From positions 102,001 through 166,000 of the forward strand of contig JAWRVZ010000238.1 of assembly GCA_037043235.1 (NCBI GenBank): a DNA stretch of 64,000 nucleotides. The letters are read 5' to 3'. Both the position numbers and the translations under genes were made by a program. The DNA comes from Rhodeus uyekii. Taxonomy: Eukaryota > Chordata > Actinopteri > Cypriniformes > Acheilognathidae. The notes under the pieces are model-generated. The model searched no databases. It was not told where the DNA came from and saw only the letters and a list, made by a program, of their open reading frames with translations. This document shows, one piece after another, positions 1 through 11,747 of the stretch. Each line of letters opens with the position of its first letter. The first letter of the stretch is position 1.

Positions 1-632
1 AGCTCTGTCTGCTAGTGGTAAATATGACAACTTTTGGTCATTTATGATGTTAATTTCAAGTTATTCTCTGGATTAGTTTAAATAACTGTTTAAGTTGAAA
101 TTGTGAAGCTGAAGATTGCCGTCCATTATGGGTTTAAAACCCTTGTCTAAATTCAACTGAGGGTCTAAATTTAAATACTATCAACTATGAGTGATCCGAG
201 TGTTATAGACTTGACGTTATAAGACTTGACGGCAGAGATAGTGTGACACATTGGCTAAAGTCACCCTCCAGATTATCCAGAGAGCACCCTCAGATTTAGG
301 AAAGGCCGGTGGGCGATCAAAGGAGTGAATATAACTTATAAAAAGTTTTTATTGATTTTCATCCATTAAGTGGATACATGACATTAGATCAGCCATTCAT
401 ACAAAATGGTTAATGAAAAAGCAGCTATGAGACTGTGTGACTTGGGGATTAAAGCACAAGCAATATTTTTAAAGATACATTCAAGGGCAGAACATTTACT
501 TACTGAGTAATTAGAAGGTTTGAAACTCAGTTAATAATATTGAATTAGTCTAAATCTGTTATCTGCCCTAAAATATAGACCTCCAAACAGGAATGGGGAT
601 TTTATACATTTTATTGGTTATGGTCCCTTCTT
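1..632. other. AT-rich stretch, no gene seen
   Basis: No open frame of note, no splice-flanked coding block and no terminal repeats that I can recognise. It leads into a LINE remnant. Confidence 0.4.
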
Positions 633-935
633 GTGACAATATTTTTAATTTTGAGAGACTTCAACATAAATGTTTGTGGTCCTCTAAAGCCCTTGGTGAA
701 AGATTCTGTACATTTATTAGAGCATTTTTATTTTTTAAAGTTTGTTTTTGGCCCAACACACGAGCGTGGTCATAATACAGAGTCCGCTCTTTTGAAAGTT
801 ATAAATTATATTCTACCTAGTGTGGATTTTAGAAGGAGTGTCATTTTTCATTACTGTTAAATCTAACTGTGTCATTTGATACCGTTGACCATAAGATTTT
901 CATTGATTGTCCTTGAGATTTGGTTGGCATTGAGG
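633..935 (+). pseudogene. LINE remnant: endonuclease end fused to reverse transcriptase start
   Basis: The frame starting near 633 reads an endonuclease-like block ('RDFNINVCGPLKPLVKD' then 'GPTHERGH'), as in the apurinic endonuclease of L2/Rex-type fish LINEs, where GDFN is the active-site block. It passes without a break into 'TESALLKVIN', which belongs to the reverse transcriptase. After a stop near 860 a second frame reads 'FDTVDHKI', the usual AFDTVDH motif. Hundreds of residues are missing between the two domains, so this is an internally deleted, dead copy. The EN/RT origin is fairly secure; the exact clade is not. Confidence 0.6.
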
Positions 936-966
936 GTTTAGCACTGAATACAAAACTGTAACACTG

Positions 967-1110
967 TAACAAGAGGGACTCACAGGCAGGGATCCAATTG
1001 CTATGTCTTTATTAAGAATGGTCGTGCGGGCACAAAGTCAGGGCAAACAGAGAACAATCGTAGTCGGTAATCCAGGCGAGAGGTCAGGACAGGCAGTTAT
1101 CAATCACTTT
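967..1110 (-). mobile_element. Possible LTR fragment (R-U5 side)
   Basis: Read on the minus strand this is pyrimidine-rich, carries an AATAAAG polyadenylation signal and ends in TTACA, as fish Gypsy-type LTRs do. No partner LTR or internal region is visible. It may instead be part of a SINE or MITE. Confidence 0.35.
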
Positions 1111-1791
1111 GCGTGTCAGAAGCTTCAAACCCCCTGATCTTCCTTAACAGTCCTTGTTGACTCAGTCTGATTGATGGTTTTGTGAGGAGAGTCAAGAGAG
1201 TTCTTATTGGTATAGACACACACACAATTATAGTACATGTAGACAGTGTGATACATGTGTGATATCAAGTAAAATGTGGTTTTAATTATAAGTTTTTACA
1301 GACAGCGGCATGTGTGGAGAAGGGGGGGGGGGGTGTATGGAGACACTTGATTCTGTATCGTACCCTGCACGAACACTACATAACTTAAATTAACATAACT
1401 TTGCTTACGTATTTCTTTTTAAACTTTTCTATTGTATATTATTGTTTTGATTTTTTTTTCAATTTGTATTCGTTTGATCACTTTTCTTACCTTTTTTCCC
1501 CTGACTACCCCCACTTTCACTTTCACATTCACTTGACGCAGACATTTTAACGAAATACCTGTCATGGGAAATTTGCTTCTCCTTTATCCACAACAACAGA
1601 AGCCTCTTCATCTCATAATTTATATTCAAACATAACTTCGATATAATTGTCATGCACTTGGAAGGATTTACATTCTTGGTAACATCCTTCTGCTTTAGGA
1701 TGATATCGTGGATGTACTGCGATCATAAGTGAGAGATAGATCTCTCACGCGGACACACGCTCATAATGATCCTATAACACAATGTCCTTAT
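1111..1791. other. No gene recognised; contains a short G run
   Basis: Intergenic sequence with an 11-12 base G run near 1321-1332 and CA-rich patches. Short open frames here have no recognisable content. Confidence 0.35.
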
Positions 1792-1792
1792 T

Positions 1793-2022
<230 letters not shown>

Positions 2023-2329
2023 AGCCTACGTTAGATTGAATCATATAAATTCATATTATATTTTATTGTCACACTTTATGGGTAAATGTTTTTTTTTTCT
2101 GGATACATTAAACACAAACATATACAGCTTTTATTTGTACATAACATTGAAACGATGGAGTGTGATGTGATTGCTTCATCTGATAGAGCTTCTTTCACAG
2201 GCTTCTGCCTGCTTTATTTTAAATAAGCACCAGATGGCGCTGTTCATGACACTCGTGAAGCCTCGAATCTTTTCCCGAAACAGCCAGGGTGAAGCCTCAG
2301 TGCTTCATGAAGCCTCATTTCTACATCCC

Positions 2330-2673
2330 TATCATAAGCAGTATTCCAGGCAAAGGTCAGGGCAGGCAGAACAGGATCAAAAACGGGTGAACAGGCAGAA
2401 CTGGTAACAGGGAAACAGACAGGGAATATAAACGCTCAGAAATGACAGCTATGGCAAATCAAGACTTTGCGGTGAGTGTGTGGGTGAAGCAGTCTTTTAT
2501 AGTGCATGTGATGGAAAACAGGTGGTGAAACAAACAGTCATAATAGTGTCCAGGTGTATGAATCAGTCCAATGTGTGGGTTGCTGGGAAATGTAGTGTGT
2601 AGTGAAGTGTCAGTATAAGTGTGAGCTCCCTCTGGTGGCCATGGAGGAGAGCGCAGAACTCATAATCATAACA
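2330..2673 (-). mobile_element. Partial solo LTR, minus strand
   Basis: On the minus strand the block begins TGTTATGATTATGAGTTC at 2673, carries a 'CTATAAAAGAC' promoter-like box roughly 150 bases in, and ends within a CT-rich, TG-rich stretch near 2330. This is the usual layout of fish Gypsy LTRs. The far end (CA terminus) and a target duplication are not clear, so it is probably truncated. No coding part is nearby. Confidence 0.5.
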
Positions 2674-2939
2674 AACACTTTACAAAATGAACAGCACTTA
2701 CACAGCGTTTATTAAAATTATACAGCATTTATTTATTAAATTTATGACTGGTGTAATGATGCTGAAAATTCACCTTTGCTAACAAGAATGAATTACATTT
2801 TAAAATATTTTCAAATAGAAGTTATTTTAAATTTTAATATTATTTCACAATATTACTGTTAGTATGATTAATTAAATAAATGCAAAACAACTGTTTTCTA
2901 TTTGAATATATGTTAAAATGTAATTTATTCCTGTGATGC

Positions 2940-3750
2940 AAAGCTGAATTTTCAGCATCATTACTCCAGCCTTCAGTGTCACATGATCCTTCAGAAATCA
3001 TTCTGAAATGAGGATTTGCTGCTCAAGAAACATTTATGATTATTATCAATGTTGAAAACAGTTCTTTTTAGGATTCTTTGATAAATAGAAAGTTCAAAAG
3101 AACAGTATTTATCTGAAATAGAAAGCTTTTGTAACATTGTATACCGTTCAAAAGTTTTGGGTTGGTAAGATTTTGGTTTTTTTGGGAAAGAACTTAAAAA
3201 AATTCATAATTTTTTTCAGCAAGGATGCATTAAAGTGACAGTATAGGGCAAACTATTTGTTTTGCGGGCCACATTGGTTTCTTAAAACTGTCAGACGGGG
3301 GGTGAGCGCAATACACGATTGTTGACAGGGGCGCGCCTACTCTCCACCAAAGCTTCAGCATCACAGCCGCTTGCAGTCGCGACAGAATGACGTCACAGGG
3401 AAATGTAAAATGAAGGAGATTTAATAATAATTTGCAATACAAGTTCGGCGAGCCGGATTAAAAAGCACAACGGGCCGGATGTGGCCCGCGGGCCGCAGTT
3501 TGCCCACTCCTGGAATAGACATTTATAATGTTGCAAAAGCTTTATATTTCAGATAAATGCTGTTCTTTTGAACTTTCTATTCATTAAATAATCCTGAAGA
3601 AAATGTACACAGCTGTTTTCAACATTAATAATAGTATTAAATGTTTCTTGAGCAGCACATAAGCATATCAGAATGATTTCTGAAGGATCATGATTCATGT
3701 GACACTAAAGACTGGAGTAATGATGCTGAAAATTCAGCTTTCCTAATGTT
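2940..3750. repeat. Inverted pair of a cyprinid MITE-like repeat (hairpin)
   Basis: The arm at about 2940-3145 ('AGCTGAATTTTCAGCATCAT', 'CTGCTCAAGAAACATTT', 'AGAAAGTTCAAAAGAACAG') returns in reverse complement at about 3525-3745. The two arms differ by scattered substitutions and small indels. A shorter inverted copy of the terminal block also occurs at 2748-2775. The loop holds a separate hAT-like insert. From memory this repeat is abundant in cyprinid genomes and behaves as a non-autonomous DNA transposon; I do not give a family name. Confidence 0.7.
3239..3513. mobile_element. hAT-like MITE inserted in the hairpin loop
   Basis: The right end, read on the minus strand, starts CAGGAGTGGGCAAACTGCGG. 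The left end reads CAGTATAGGGCAAACT, so the GGGCAAACT core is shared as imperfect terminal inverted repeats. 'GCGGGCCACAT' and 'GGCCCGCGGGCC' blocks are typical of a widespread hAT family. An 8-bp target duplication is not convincing. Confidence 0.5.
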
Positions 3751-3815
3751 AGTATGTCAATACTCACCGCTCCTGAAGATCGTGTGGCTGGATTTTTTCT
3801 TCCTAAAATATATTT

Positions 3816-3831
3816 TACACACACACACACA

Positions 3832-3894
<63 letters not shown>
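3816..3894. repeat. CA microsatellite
   Basis: About 38 CA units with one CATA interruption near 3838. Confidence 0.97.
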
Positions 3895-3899
<5 letters not shown>

Positions 3900-4459
3900 T
3901 ACCTACTTATCTCCCTAATAAGGACCTATGACAAAACACCCCACCTTTGGGTACACCCCTTTCTGAAGGGTTTAGAAACAAAAGAAAGACATGACTGCAC
4001 TGCAAATGAAGCCCACATTACGAATATCACTTGATATTGTCAATTAAAAGCTTTTTTAGAGACCTGACTTTTTACCTTCACTTTGGGGACAGTATTTTTT
4101 ATGTCCACTTTGGGGACAAACACAAACTCTGATCAAGTAGAACTTTGAGGACTATGGTGATACACAATCTCTGGTTGTGCTACATTTTTAAGACTTCTTG
4201 AAGATAAACATAATTTACCATAACAAGACTACTGGCTATAAAACAAGATACAAGAATTGAATACCTTGAAAACAAGTGTCTGTAGAGAATCATTGTCATT
4301 GCAATTGTCAGCAATCCTCTAGTTCATTTAGTATTAAATGCACACATTATCCCTTAAACATTTAAGGTATGACTCTCTGTATAGCATGATGATTGTGAAA
4401 AGTGCCATTGAGTGTCATTTGAAATACAGTTGTGAAACACAAAATATTATTGTTACTTT

Positions 4460-5006
4460 GATACACAAACTCTACTTTAATGTCCCTTTGGGGACTCTGG
4501 GATACACAAACTCTACTTTAAAGTCCCTTTGGGGACTCTGGCGATACACAAACTCTGCTTTAAAGTCCCTTTGGGGACTCTGGCGATACACAAACTCTGC
4601 TTTAAAGTCCCTTTGGGGACTCTGGCGATACACAAACTCTACTTTAAAGTCCCTTTGGGGACTCTGGCGATACACAAACTCTACTTTAAAGTCCCTTTGG
4701 GGACTCTGGCGATACACAAACTCTGCTTTAAAGTCCCTTTGGGGACTCTGGCGATAAACAAACTCTGCTTTAAAGTCCCTTTGGGGACTCTGGCGATACA
4801 CAAACTCTACTTTAAAGTCCCTTTGGGGACTCTGGCGATACACAAACTCTACTTTAAAGTCCCTTTGGGGACTCTGGGATACACAAACTCTACTTTAAAG
4901 TCCTTTTGGGGACTCTGGGATACACAAACTCTACTTTAATGTCCCTTTGGGGACTCTGGCGATACACAAACTCTACTTTAATGTCCCTTTGGGGACTCTG
5001 GGATAC
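4460..5006. repeat. 42-bp minisatellite, about 13 copies
   Basis: The unit is roughly GATACACAAACTCT, then (A/G)CTTTAA(A/T), then GTCCCTTTGGGGACTCTGGC. Most units are 42 bp and a few are 41 bp (GGGATAC in place of GGCGATAC). Because 42 is a multiple of three, both strands stay open in several frames; those peptides are artefacts. Each unit contains the short hairpin AGTCCC-TTT-GGGGACT. Degenerate forerunners ('CTTTGGGGACA') occur at about 4081-4125 outside the array. Confidence 0.93.
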
Positions 5007-5332
5007 ATAACTCGAATATATTAGACAATCATCCAATCATCAGTTTAGTTGCAACTGAACCTTTTTTAAATTAGTTAATGAAGAAATGCAAGCAGTAATG
5101 ACATGCCAGCCGTTTATTTAACATGCAAAGGCATGCTACAATGTCCCAATAGTTATATATATAGCACAACAGCCTTCTCTTAACAATGCCACTTTCTGGC
5201 ATACTGAACAACAGTAAACACATTTCTTTTAAAGTGCATATTAGTTCAACAAAAAAAATTATAAACAGACACATAAAAACAAAAGTAAGGTGAAGTAATG
5301 TTTAACACATCTTAAACTTGAAAAAAAATTCT

Positions 5333-7272
5333 TCTCCTTTACTTGCACTCCTCCCTCTTTTCTTCTACTTTACTTGCACTCCTCCCTCTTTTCTTCCCAT
5401 TTACTTGCACTCCTCCCTCTTTTCTTTTCTCCTCTTTTACTTGCACTCCTCCCTCTTTTCTTCCCCTTTACTTGCACTCCTCCCTCTTTTCTTCCCATTT
5501 ACTTGCACTCCTCCCTCTTTTCTTCTCTTTCACTTGCACTCCTCCCTCTTTTCTTCCCATTTACTTGCACTCCTCCCTCTTTTCTTCCCATTTACTTGCA
5601 CTCCTCCCTCTTTTCTTCCCATTTACTTGCACTCCTCCCTCTTTTCTTCCCATTTACTTGCACTCCTCCCTCTTTTCTTCCCCTTTACTTGCACTCCTCC
5701 CTCTTTTCTTCTCTTTTACTTGCACTCCTCCCTCTTTTCTTCCCATTTACTTGCACTCCTCCCTCTTTTCTTCCCATTTACTTGCACTCCTCCCTCTTTT
5801 CTTCCCATTTACTTGCACTCCTCCCTCTTTTCTTCCTCTTTACTTGCACTCCTCCCTCTTTTCTTCTCTTTTACTTGCACTCCTCCCTCTTTTCTTCCCA
5901 TTTACTTGCACTCCTCCCTCTTTTCTTCCCATTTACTTGCACTCCTCCCTCTTTTCTTCCCATTTACTTGCACTCCTCCCTCTTTTCTTCCCCTTTACTT
6001 GCACTCCTCCCTCTTTTCTTCTCTTTTACTTGCACTCCTCCCTCTTTTCTTCCCATTTACTTGCACTCCTCCCTCTTTTCTTCCACTTTACTTGCACTCC
6101 TCCCTCTTTTCTTCCACTTTACTTGCACTCCTCCCTCTTTTCTTCCCCTTTACTTGCACTCCTCCCTCTTTTCTTCCCATTTACTTGCACTCCTCCCTCT
6201 TTTCTTCCCCTTTACTTGCACTCCTCCCTCTTTTCTTCCCATTTACTTGCACTCCTCCCTCTTTTCTTCCCATTTACTTGCACTCCTCCCTCTTTTCTTC
6301 CTCTTTACTTGCACTCCTCCCTCTTTTCTTCCCATTTACTTGCACTCCTCCCTCTTTTCTTCCCCTTTACTTGCACTCCTCCCTCTTTTCTTCTCTTTTA
6401 CTTGCACTCCTCCCTCTTTTCTTCCCATTTACTTGCACTCCTCCCTCTTTTCTTCCACTTTACTTGCACTCCTCCCTCTTTTCTTCCACTTTACTTGCAC
6501 TCCTATCTCTTTTATTCCCCTTTACTTGCACTCCTCCCTCTTTTCTTCCCCTTTACTTGCACTCCTCCCTCTTTTCTTCCCATTTACTTGCACTCCTCCC
6601 TCTTTTCTTCCACTTTACTTGCACTCCTATCTCTTTTCTTCCCATTTACTTGCACTCCTCCCTCTTTTCTTCCCCTTTACTTGCACTCCTCCCTCTTTTC
6701 TTCCCATTTACTTGCACTCCTCCCTCTTTTCTTCCACTTTACTTGCACTCCTATCTCTTTTCTTCCCATTTACTTGCACTCCTCCCTCTTTTCTTCCCAT
6801 TTACTTGCACTCCTCCCTCTTTTCTTCCCCTTTACTTGCACTCCTCCCTCTTTTCTTCCCATTTACTTGCACTCCTCCCTCTTTTCTTCTCCTTTACTTG
6901 CACTCCTCCCTCTTTTCTTCAACTTTACTTGCACTCCTCCCTCTTTTCTTCTCCTTTACTTGCACTCCTCCCTCTTTCTTCCCATTTACTTGCACTCCTC
7001 CCTCTTTCTTCCCATTTACTTGCACTCCTCCCTCTTTTCTTCAACTTTACTTGCACTCCTCCCTCTTTTCTTCCCCTTTACTTGCACTCCTCCCTCTTTT
7101 CTTCCCATTTACTTGCACTCCTCCCTCTTTTCTTTCCCTTTACTTGTACTCCTCCCTCTTTTCTTCCCATTTACTTGCACTCCTCCCTCTTTTCTTCCCA
7201 TTTACTTGCACTCCTCCCTCTTTTCTTCTCCTTTACTTGCACTCCTCCCTCTTTTCTTCCCATTTACTTGCA
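5333..7272. repeat. 31-bp pyrimidine-rich minisatellite, about 62 copies
   Basis: The unit is TTACTTGCACTC followed by CTCCCTCTTTTCTTCCCAT, with variable positions near the end (CCCA, CCCC, CACT, CTCT). Two adjacent units near 6970-7020 are one base short. As 31 is not a multiple of three, three units form a 93-base period that reads the same 31-residue peptide cycle in all three forward frames, giving overlapping open frames of 641-674 codons. There is no Kozak context, domain or splice structure to suggest a real protein. Confidence 0.95.
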
Positions 7273-7422
7273 CCGCTCTCCAAAGACACAAAGAAGTGAA
7301 ATCTCATGATGTGTTTAGCTTACTTAAGGAAACTCAAAGTGTTCGGCCTGACAGGAGTGTCCTGTAACCAGCACATCTTGCCAGTCAATAGAAGGCCAGA
7401 ATAGTTCAACTCAAATACATTA

Positions 7423-7455
7423 CTTTACCTTTACTCCTCCCTCTTTTCTTCCCCC
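7423..7455. repeat. Orphan unit of the 31-bp minisatellite
   Basis: 'TTTACTCCTCCCTCTTTTCT' stands alone about 150 bases beyond the array. It lacks the TTGCA part of the unit. It may be the ancestral seed or a detached copy. Confidence 0.6.
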
Positions 7456-7572
7456 AATAAGACATTGCACAATATAAAACAGGAATTATTTTTTTTTCCT
7501 CAACAGGTTCTACATTTTCCAGTAAAAGGCAATGTAGTGTTTTTCCCACCCTCTATAATCCACCTCTTTTTT

Positions 7573-9700
7573 TTAAGTTGTGATCCTGTTCCGCACATAA
7601 TTTTTCACACCAGTCCATGTTCGTTCCTTTAAAGCTTCTGGCTCTGCTTTAATGCATCTCTCACAGTCTTGCTTACCAGGAACTTTGCATGTCTTTATGA
7701 AGTTCATCATATGTTTTTCAACTGCTTTTACCTCAAAGTCCTCCCATTTTCTTTTTGAAGGGATTGATGAACCTACAAAAAAGAAAAAAAAAGAAAATCT
7801 TATTATCAACTAAAGTCAATGAATGATAACCAAATTAACACAGTCTTCCTGTGTAGATAATATGTTATCTACAGGCATCAGTAACCAGTTGTTCAAAATA
7901 AATTGAGTAATTCATGGTAATTATTGTTGTTAGTATAGTTTACATATTTTTCTAGCTTGATGTTCTTGTGAAACCGCTGGTTGATCAGTGTCTGCTGTTG
8001 TTGTTGACTGAGGTAAGTCGCTGCCCCTCACTGCATCTGAATCTTCCTCATCACTTGATATGTCATCATCTTGGGTCTCAAGTTGCTCTACAACAATTAA
8101 AAAAACATCACATCCTATACATCATAATTACCATTTGTACAAGATTATAGATTTGCAAGTAAAACAAAGACTCACATAAACAAATAACTTATACTCATAC
8201 CATTAGGGTCGATTTCAATGTTGTCAAGTCGCTTTCCTTTAAAGGATGACAGTGTTCCTCACATAGCAGGAGCAAACGCTGACAGTGTAAAAGGACAACA
8301 GCCACGCACGTCTTAATTAGGTTGCTGGTTCACTTCAATTGTTTTTATTTTGCAGGTAGGATTTTTGTGATCATCATTGACCAGCCTTCCCAAGGATCCA
8401 TCTTCCTTAGATGCATCCATGCTGTAAATACATAAAATGACCACTAAGAATAGCTTGTACATACATATCTTCATACAAATTGTCTATGTAATAAACTAAA
8501 ACTTTTCAGTCCACTATGAAAAACATATTACAAAATGTTTATTCTAATTTTTTTGTATAAAACAGCCCCTCCAGGATTCTGCAATCGCAGAATTTAACGG
8601 AAAATCAAGCAAACTCCGCAATATTTTCCGGAGCCAGCATTTTTTCTTCAGATTTTACGTGTAGGCGCCCACGCAGACGCTACCATGGTACATGACCACT
8701 GAAGAGAATGTTGCTCATGGTTCTAGAACCGTTCCGCTTTTGCCTGTGCCTAGAACACGTGTAAACATGCAAGCTTTATTTTTTATATTATTAATGCCTA
8801 ATTTATGCAGTGTTTAAAATTTTAGAAATAGCTTCTGTTATCTGAAAACACATGAACAGAAAACAAAAAGTAAAATGAAAAGTGTTGTTTACATTTTTAT
8901 ATTAAAGAAAATATAGAAAACATAAAAAAATGAATCCTTAATTGGATTTTTATTTGATGTTACATTTGATATGAAATGGTTAAAAGTTTTTATCCTTCAA
9001 AATCAGTCAGTTTGGGATGCAAAAATCAAAAGTCTCCCACGCAAAATCCTGGAGGGATTGATAAAAGTATAAGATATAGTTAAAGATAAAGTAAAAGACA
9101 ACAATTCTATACTCACCACCAATATTCGCCATGCCACTGAAAATCAAACAAGAATGTGTTTTGAACGTCATTGTAGAGTTTAGATCTATTAAGACTTTCC
9201 ATCGAACTCAGAAGTTCACCTGTGTATTAAAGAACGAAATCTCCTCTGAAAAAAGCTTCAGTGGTGAAAACTCCACGTCCTAAAGAGAAAAATATATTAA
9301 GTCTTCAGAGTTCTTACTATTAATAACTATTGATAAAAATATTTAATAGTCACACTTAAATAAGTATGCAGTGCAGTTTTTACTTTAAATAGCTATATAG
9401 GCTGCATCATAGAGCTTACAGAAACATTACTGCTATATATTTTACATTCATCAAATCTTACTGCATAAGTAAATATACTACACAGTATAATTTATATATT
9501 ATATAAATATACTATACTGTGCTTTACTGGAACCAGTGAACCTCAATTGGAATAGGAATTAATATTAAAAAAATATCTTGCCTTTATATTTACAGATAAA
9601 TTTCCCTTCAAGTCCAGCCTTGTCAGTTTTGCAACCAATGTGATGCTCAGCATCCTGACGTGGTGTAGTGCGTCTTCTTTTTTATGTTCAGCCAGTATTG
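7573..9700 (-). pseudogene. SET-domain methyltransferase-like pseudogene (fish KMT5A-like family)
   Basis: On the minus strand, about 9700-9582 reads '...DAEHHIGCKTDKAGLEGKF' and ends in a GC donor. Exon 9280-9117 reads 'GRGVFTTEAFFRGDFV', then an in-frame TAA at 9229-9227 where the family has Glu, then 'YTGELLSSMES' and 'FLFDFQWHGEYW'. The block 8421-8313 continues 'CMDASKEDGSLGRLVNDDHK', the SET core with the RLVNDDH signature. The later SET motif (GEE..YNYG) is missing and a stop follows. Exons near 8270-8201 and 8087-7944 (acidic, 'DDDISSDEEDSD') and 7772-7573 ('KRKWEDFEVKAVEKHMM' to 'VRNRITT') complete a tail seen in expanded fish SET proteins. Intron phases agree at every junction I could test. 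It is a once-spliced gene copy killed by a nonsense codon and a deletion. The family call is from memory. Confidence 0.72.
8567..9056. mobile_element. MITE inside the SET pseudogene intron
   Basis: Terminal inverted repeats CCCTCCAGGATTCTGC (left) and GCAAAATCCTGGAGGG (right) match at 15 of 16 positions around about 490 bp with no coding content. It sits between the donor at 9116 and the acceptor at 8422. No clear target duplication was found. Confidence 0.65.
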
Positions 9701-11082
9701 TGACTCATTGTTTATTCAATGACTGAAAAGAAATAGATAATACATAAAATAAATAAATAATACAATGATTAAGCATATTCCACTAAAACAAACAAAATAA
9801 TTGAGTAGATAATATAAATTAATTTAAAGGGGAATGGAGTTAATAGTAGAAAAATTTAGAGATTTCTTGTAGGGTATTTTTGCCTACACAATACCCTTCA
9901 AACACAATGCAAATTTCATGGTTTAAAAAACAATAGAAAAAAGTCCCCAGTTTAAATCCCATCAGTAAATTTCTGCCATTTTAATGTGTATTATAAGTGA
10001 TACTAAGATAACCATTAAAAACAAAAACAAATTACTTTACACAGTATACTACAGCTATTTAACATATTTTTAACACATAGTTACATTTGTAATTTGTAAC
10101 TAATCAAGTATTGCCAAGATTATATATTATGCACATTATGAAACATGTAACTTATGAGAAATATTAACTCAACTGTTTTGATTAATTCGAAGAAGCATTG
10201 TTCATATCTAATCCAGCAATTTTTTTTTTTTTACATCAAAATACTATGAAAAGCATACAGTCGACAAATGAGCAAAAGCCTTAACATGAAATAATTATTA
10301 ACAATACTAAAACCTTAATAACTTTAATATTATCAATTGTATTGCCATAAATTAAATCACAACTCACCTTTGCTCCTATCAGATGTAAACGTAAATGAGC
10401 CGTGGCTACGCCACTGCATAAAAGTATCGCGAATGATATTCTATGGAACTGTGTGCTTCTGCATTTATAGTAACATACATATAGTTACAACATTTAAGTA
10501 GTTTTTACAAACATGTCTTACCAAAAACCATTACAGAGCACTGATATACTTAAAGATATGTCAGTAAAAGTTGTTTCTAATTAAGAAAGATCAAATATGC
10601 ACCCTAACCCTAACCCTAACCCTTTAGTCTAGGACTTAAGCCCTGTCCGGGAAACTGCCCCTAAGATTTGTACTCATAGAAATGACTAAAGTAATCAAAC
10701 CTGTTCATTTGACAGGGGTGTAAGAGACTCTAGGCCTGTTTTGTAGCATTTTTAATTCTAAATTCTCAACTCCATTGTCTGTCAATAAAAAAATAATGTA
10801 AAATCATGATGTATTAACCTTAACTGATATGGACTGCACTGAATTGGGGGATAATGGCATCTTCTAAATATCACAAACAAACCTAACAAATGAACATTAT
10901 GACACATGAATGAAAGTGTAAAGAAATGACATCTTGAGTACATGTGTGAGAGTGCTGCTGTGTGGGGGAGGGGGTCATGAGTTCAGACACATGGGGGAGG
11001 GGAAGCGTCTCTCACACGAACACAAACTCCTCTAACTTCAGTCTGTGTGGGGGGGGGGGGACGTGCCACAACACCTCATCAT
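9701..11082. other. AT-rich stretch with no clear gene
   Basis: A GTGAGT donor-like site on the minus strand near 10363-10368 follows a GC-richer block (10368-10445) and could mark a lost first exon of the SET pseudogene, but I cannot show this. Otherwise only a short telomere-like repeat and G runs (near 11049-11060) are visible. Confidence 0.3.
10601..10623. repeat. Short telomere-like interstitial repeat
   Basis: ACCCTAACCCTAACCCTAAC followed by CCT: nearly four CCCTAA units. This is too short to indicate a chromosome end or fusion by itself. Confidence 0.7.
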
Positions 11083-11747
11083 TAGGGACCAACCAAATTC
11101 ACGGGTAAAAATTTGCAATTTCACGGAAGGTTTTTAAAAAAACACTCGATTACACGGAAAATTCACGGGTACAATTTTTAGGCACCAATCACTGCAATCA
11201 GTCCATCTGCTGTCACACCCGCTGTTTTGTATTCTAAAATACCACTTTTCGACTGTTCACCTGTATTAAAAAACAAAAAGGAAACAAAATACGACTATAA
11301 CACACGTAGCCACACACTCCGCAATGCCACGTGACATTAATGAAATAGTTTAGTTTTTCGTGGTCAAAACTTGGTCGACCAACGTGGTTGCTGACATATT
11401 CTGTCGCTGCGGTGCATTGACGTTTGTGTACTGGCCGACACTTCTCTCCGCGTCAACGCTGTTCGTTGGTACAGAAAGGTAGCATAATGCTAGCCGGCTC
11501 AGCAGAGGAAACCGACTGCTGTGCGAACGCCAGAATGCTGTTATACTCGTATCCGGCGGAACTTCTTTTGCTGCTGTTTTGTAGACTGCAAACTCTTCTA
11601 AGACGCTACGATCATCTGCTCCTGGTATACTCTTTATCAGTAAAAATATTTATCTTCAATAAAAAGCTTGTTGGGTGTTTTCACGGAAAGTGGCCGATTT
11701 CACGGAAAATGTCACGGCCGTGAAATCGTGAATTTGGTTGGTCCCTA
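11083..11747. mobile_element. hAT-type MITE with 8-bp target duplication
   Basis: The left end is TAGGGACCAACCAAATTCAC and the right end CGTGAATTTGGTTGGTCCCTA, a near-perfect terminal inverted repeat. Flanks are CTCATCAT (11075-11082) and GTCATCAT (11748-11755), a 7-of-8 target duplication. The open frame inside (11424-11723) has no recognisable domain. Confidence 0.85.

Noticed and set aside
4338..4939. Repeat proteins on both strands of the 42-bp array
   Set aside because: The unit length is divisible by three and contains no stop word, so open frames follow automatically.
5318..7367. Three overlapping 640-670-codon reading frames as real proteins
   Set aside because: They are phase-shifted readings of one 31-bp tandem unit, with no domain, start context or splice structure.
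10601..10623. Former chromosome end or fusion point
   Set aside because: Fewer than four telomere units; such short runs arise by chance or by repair.
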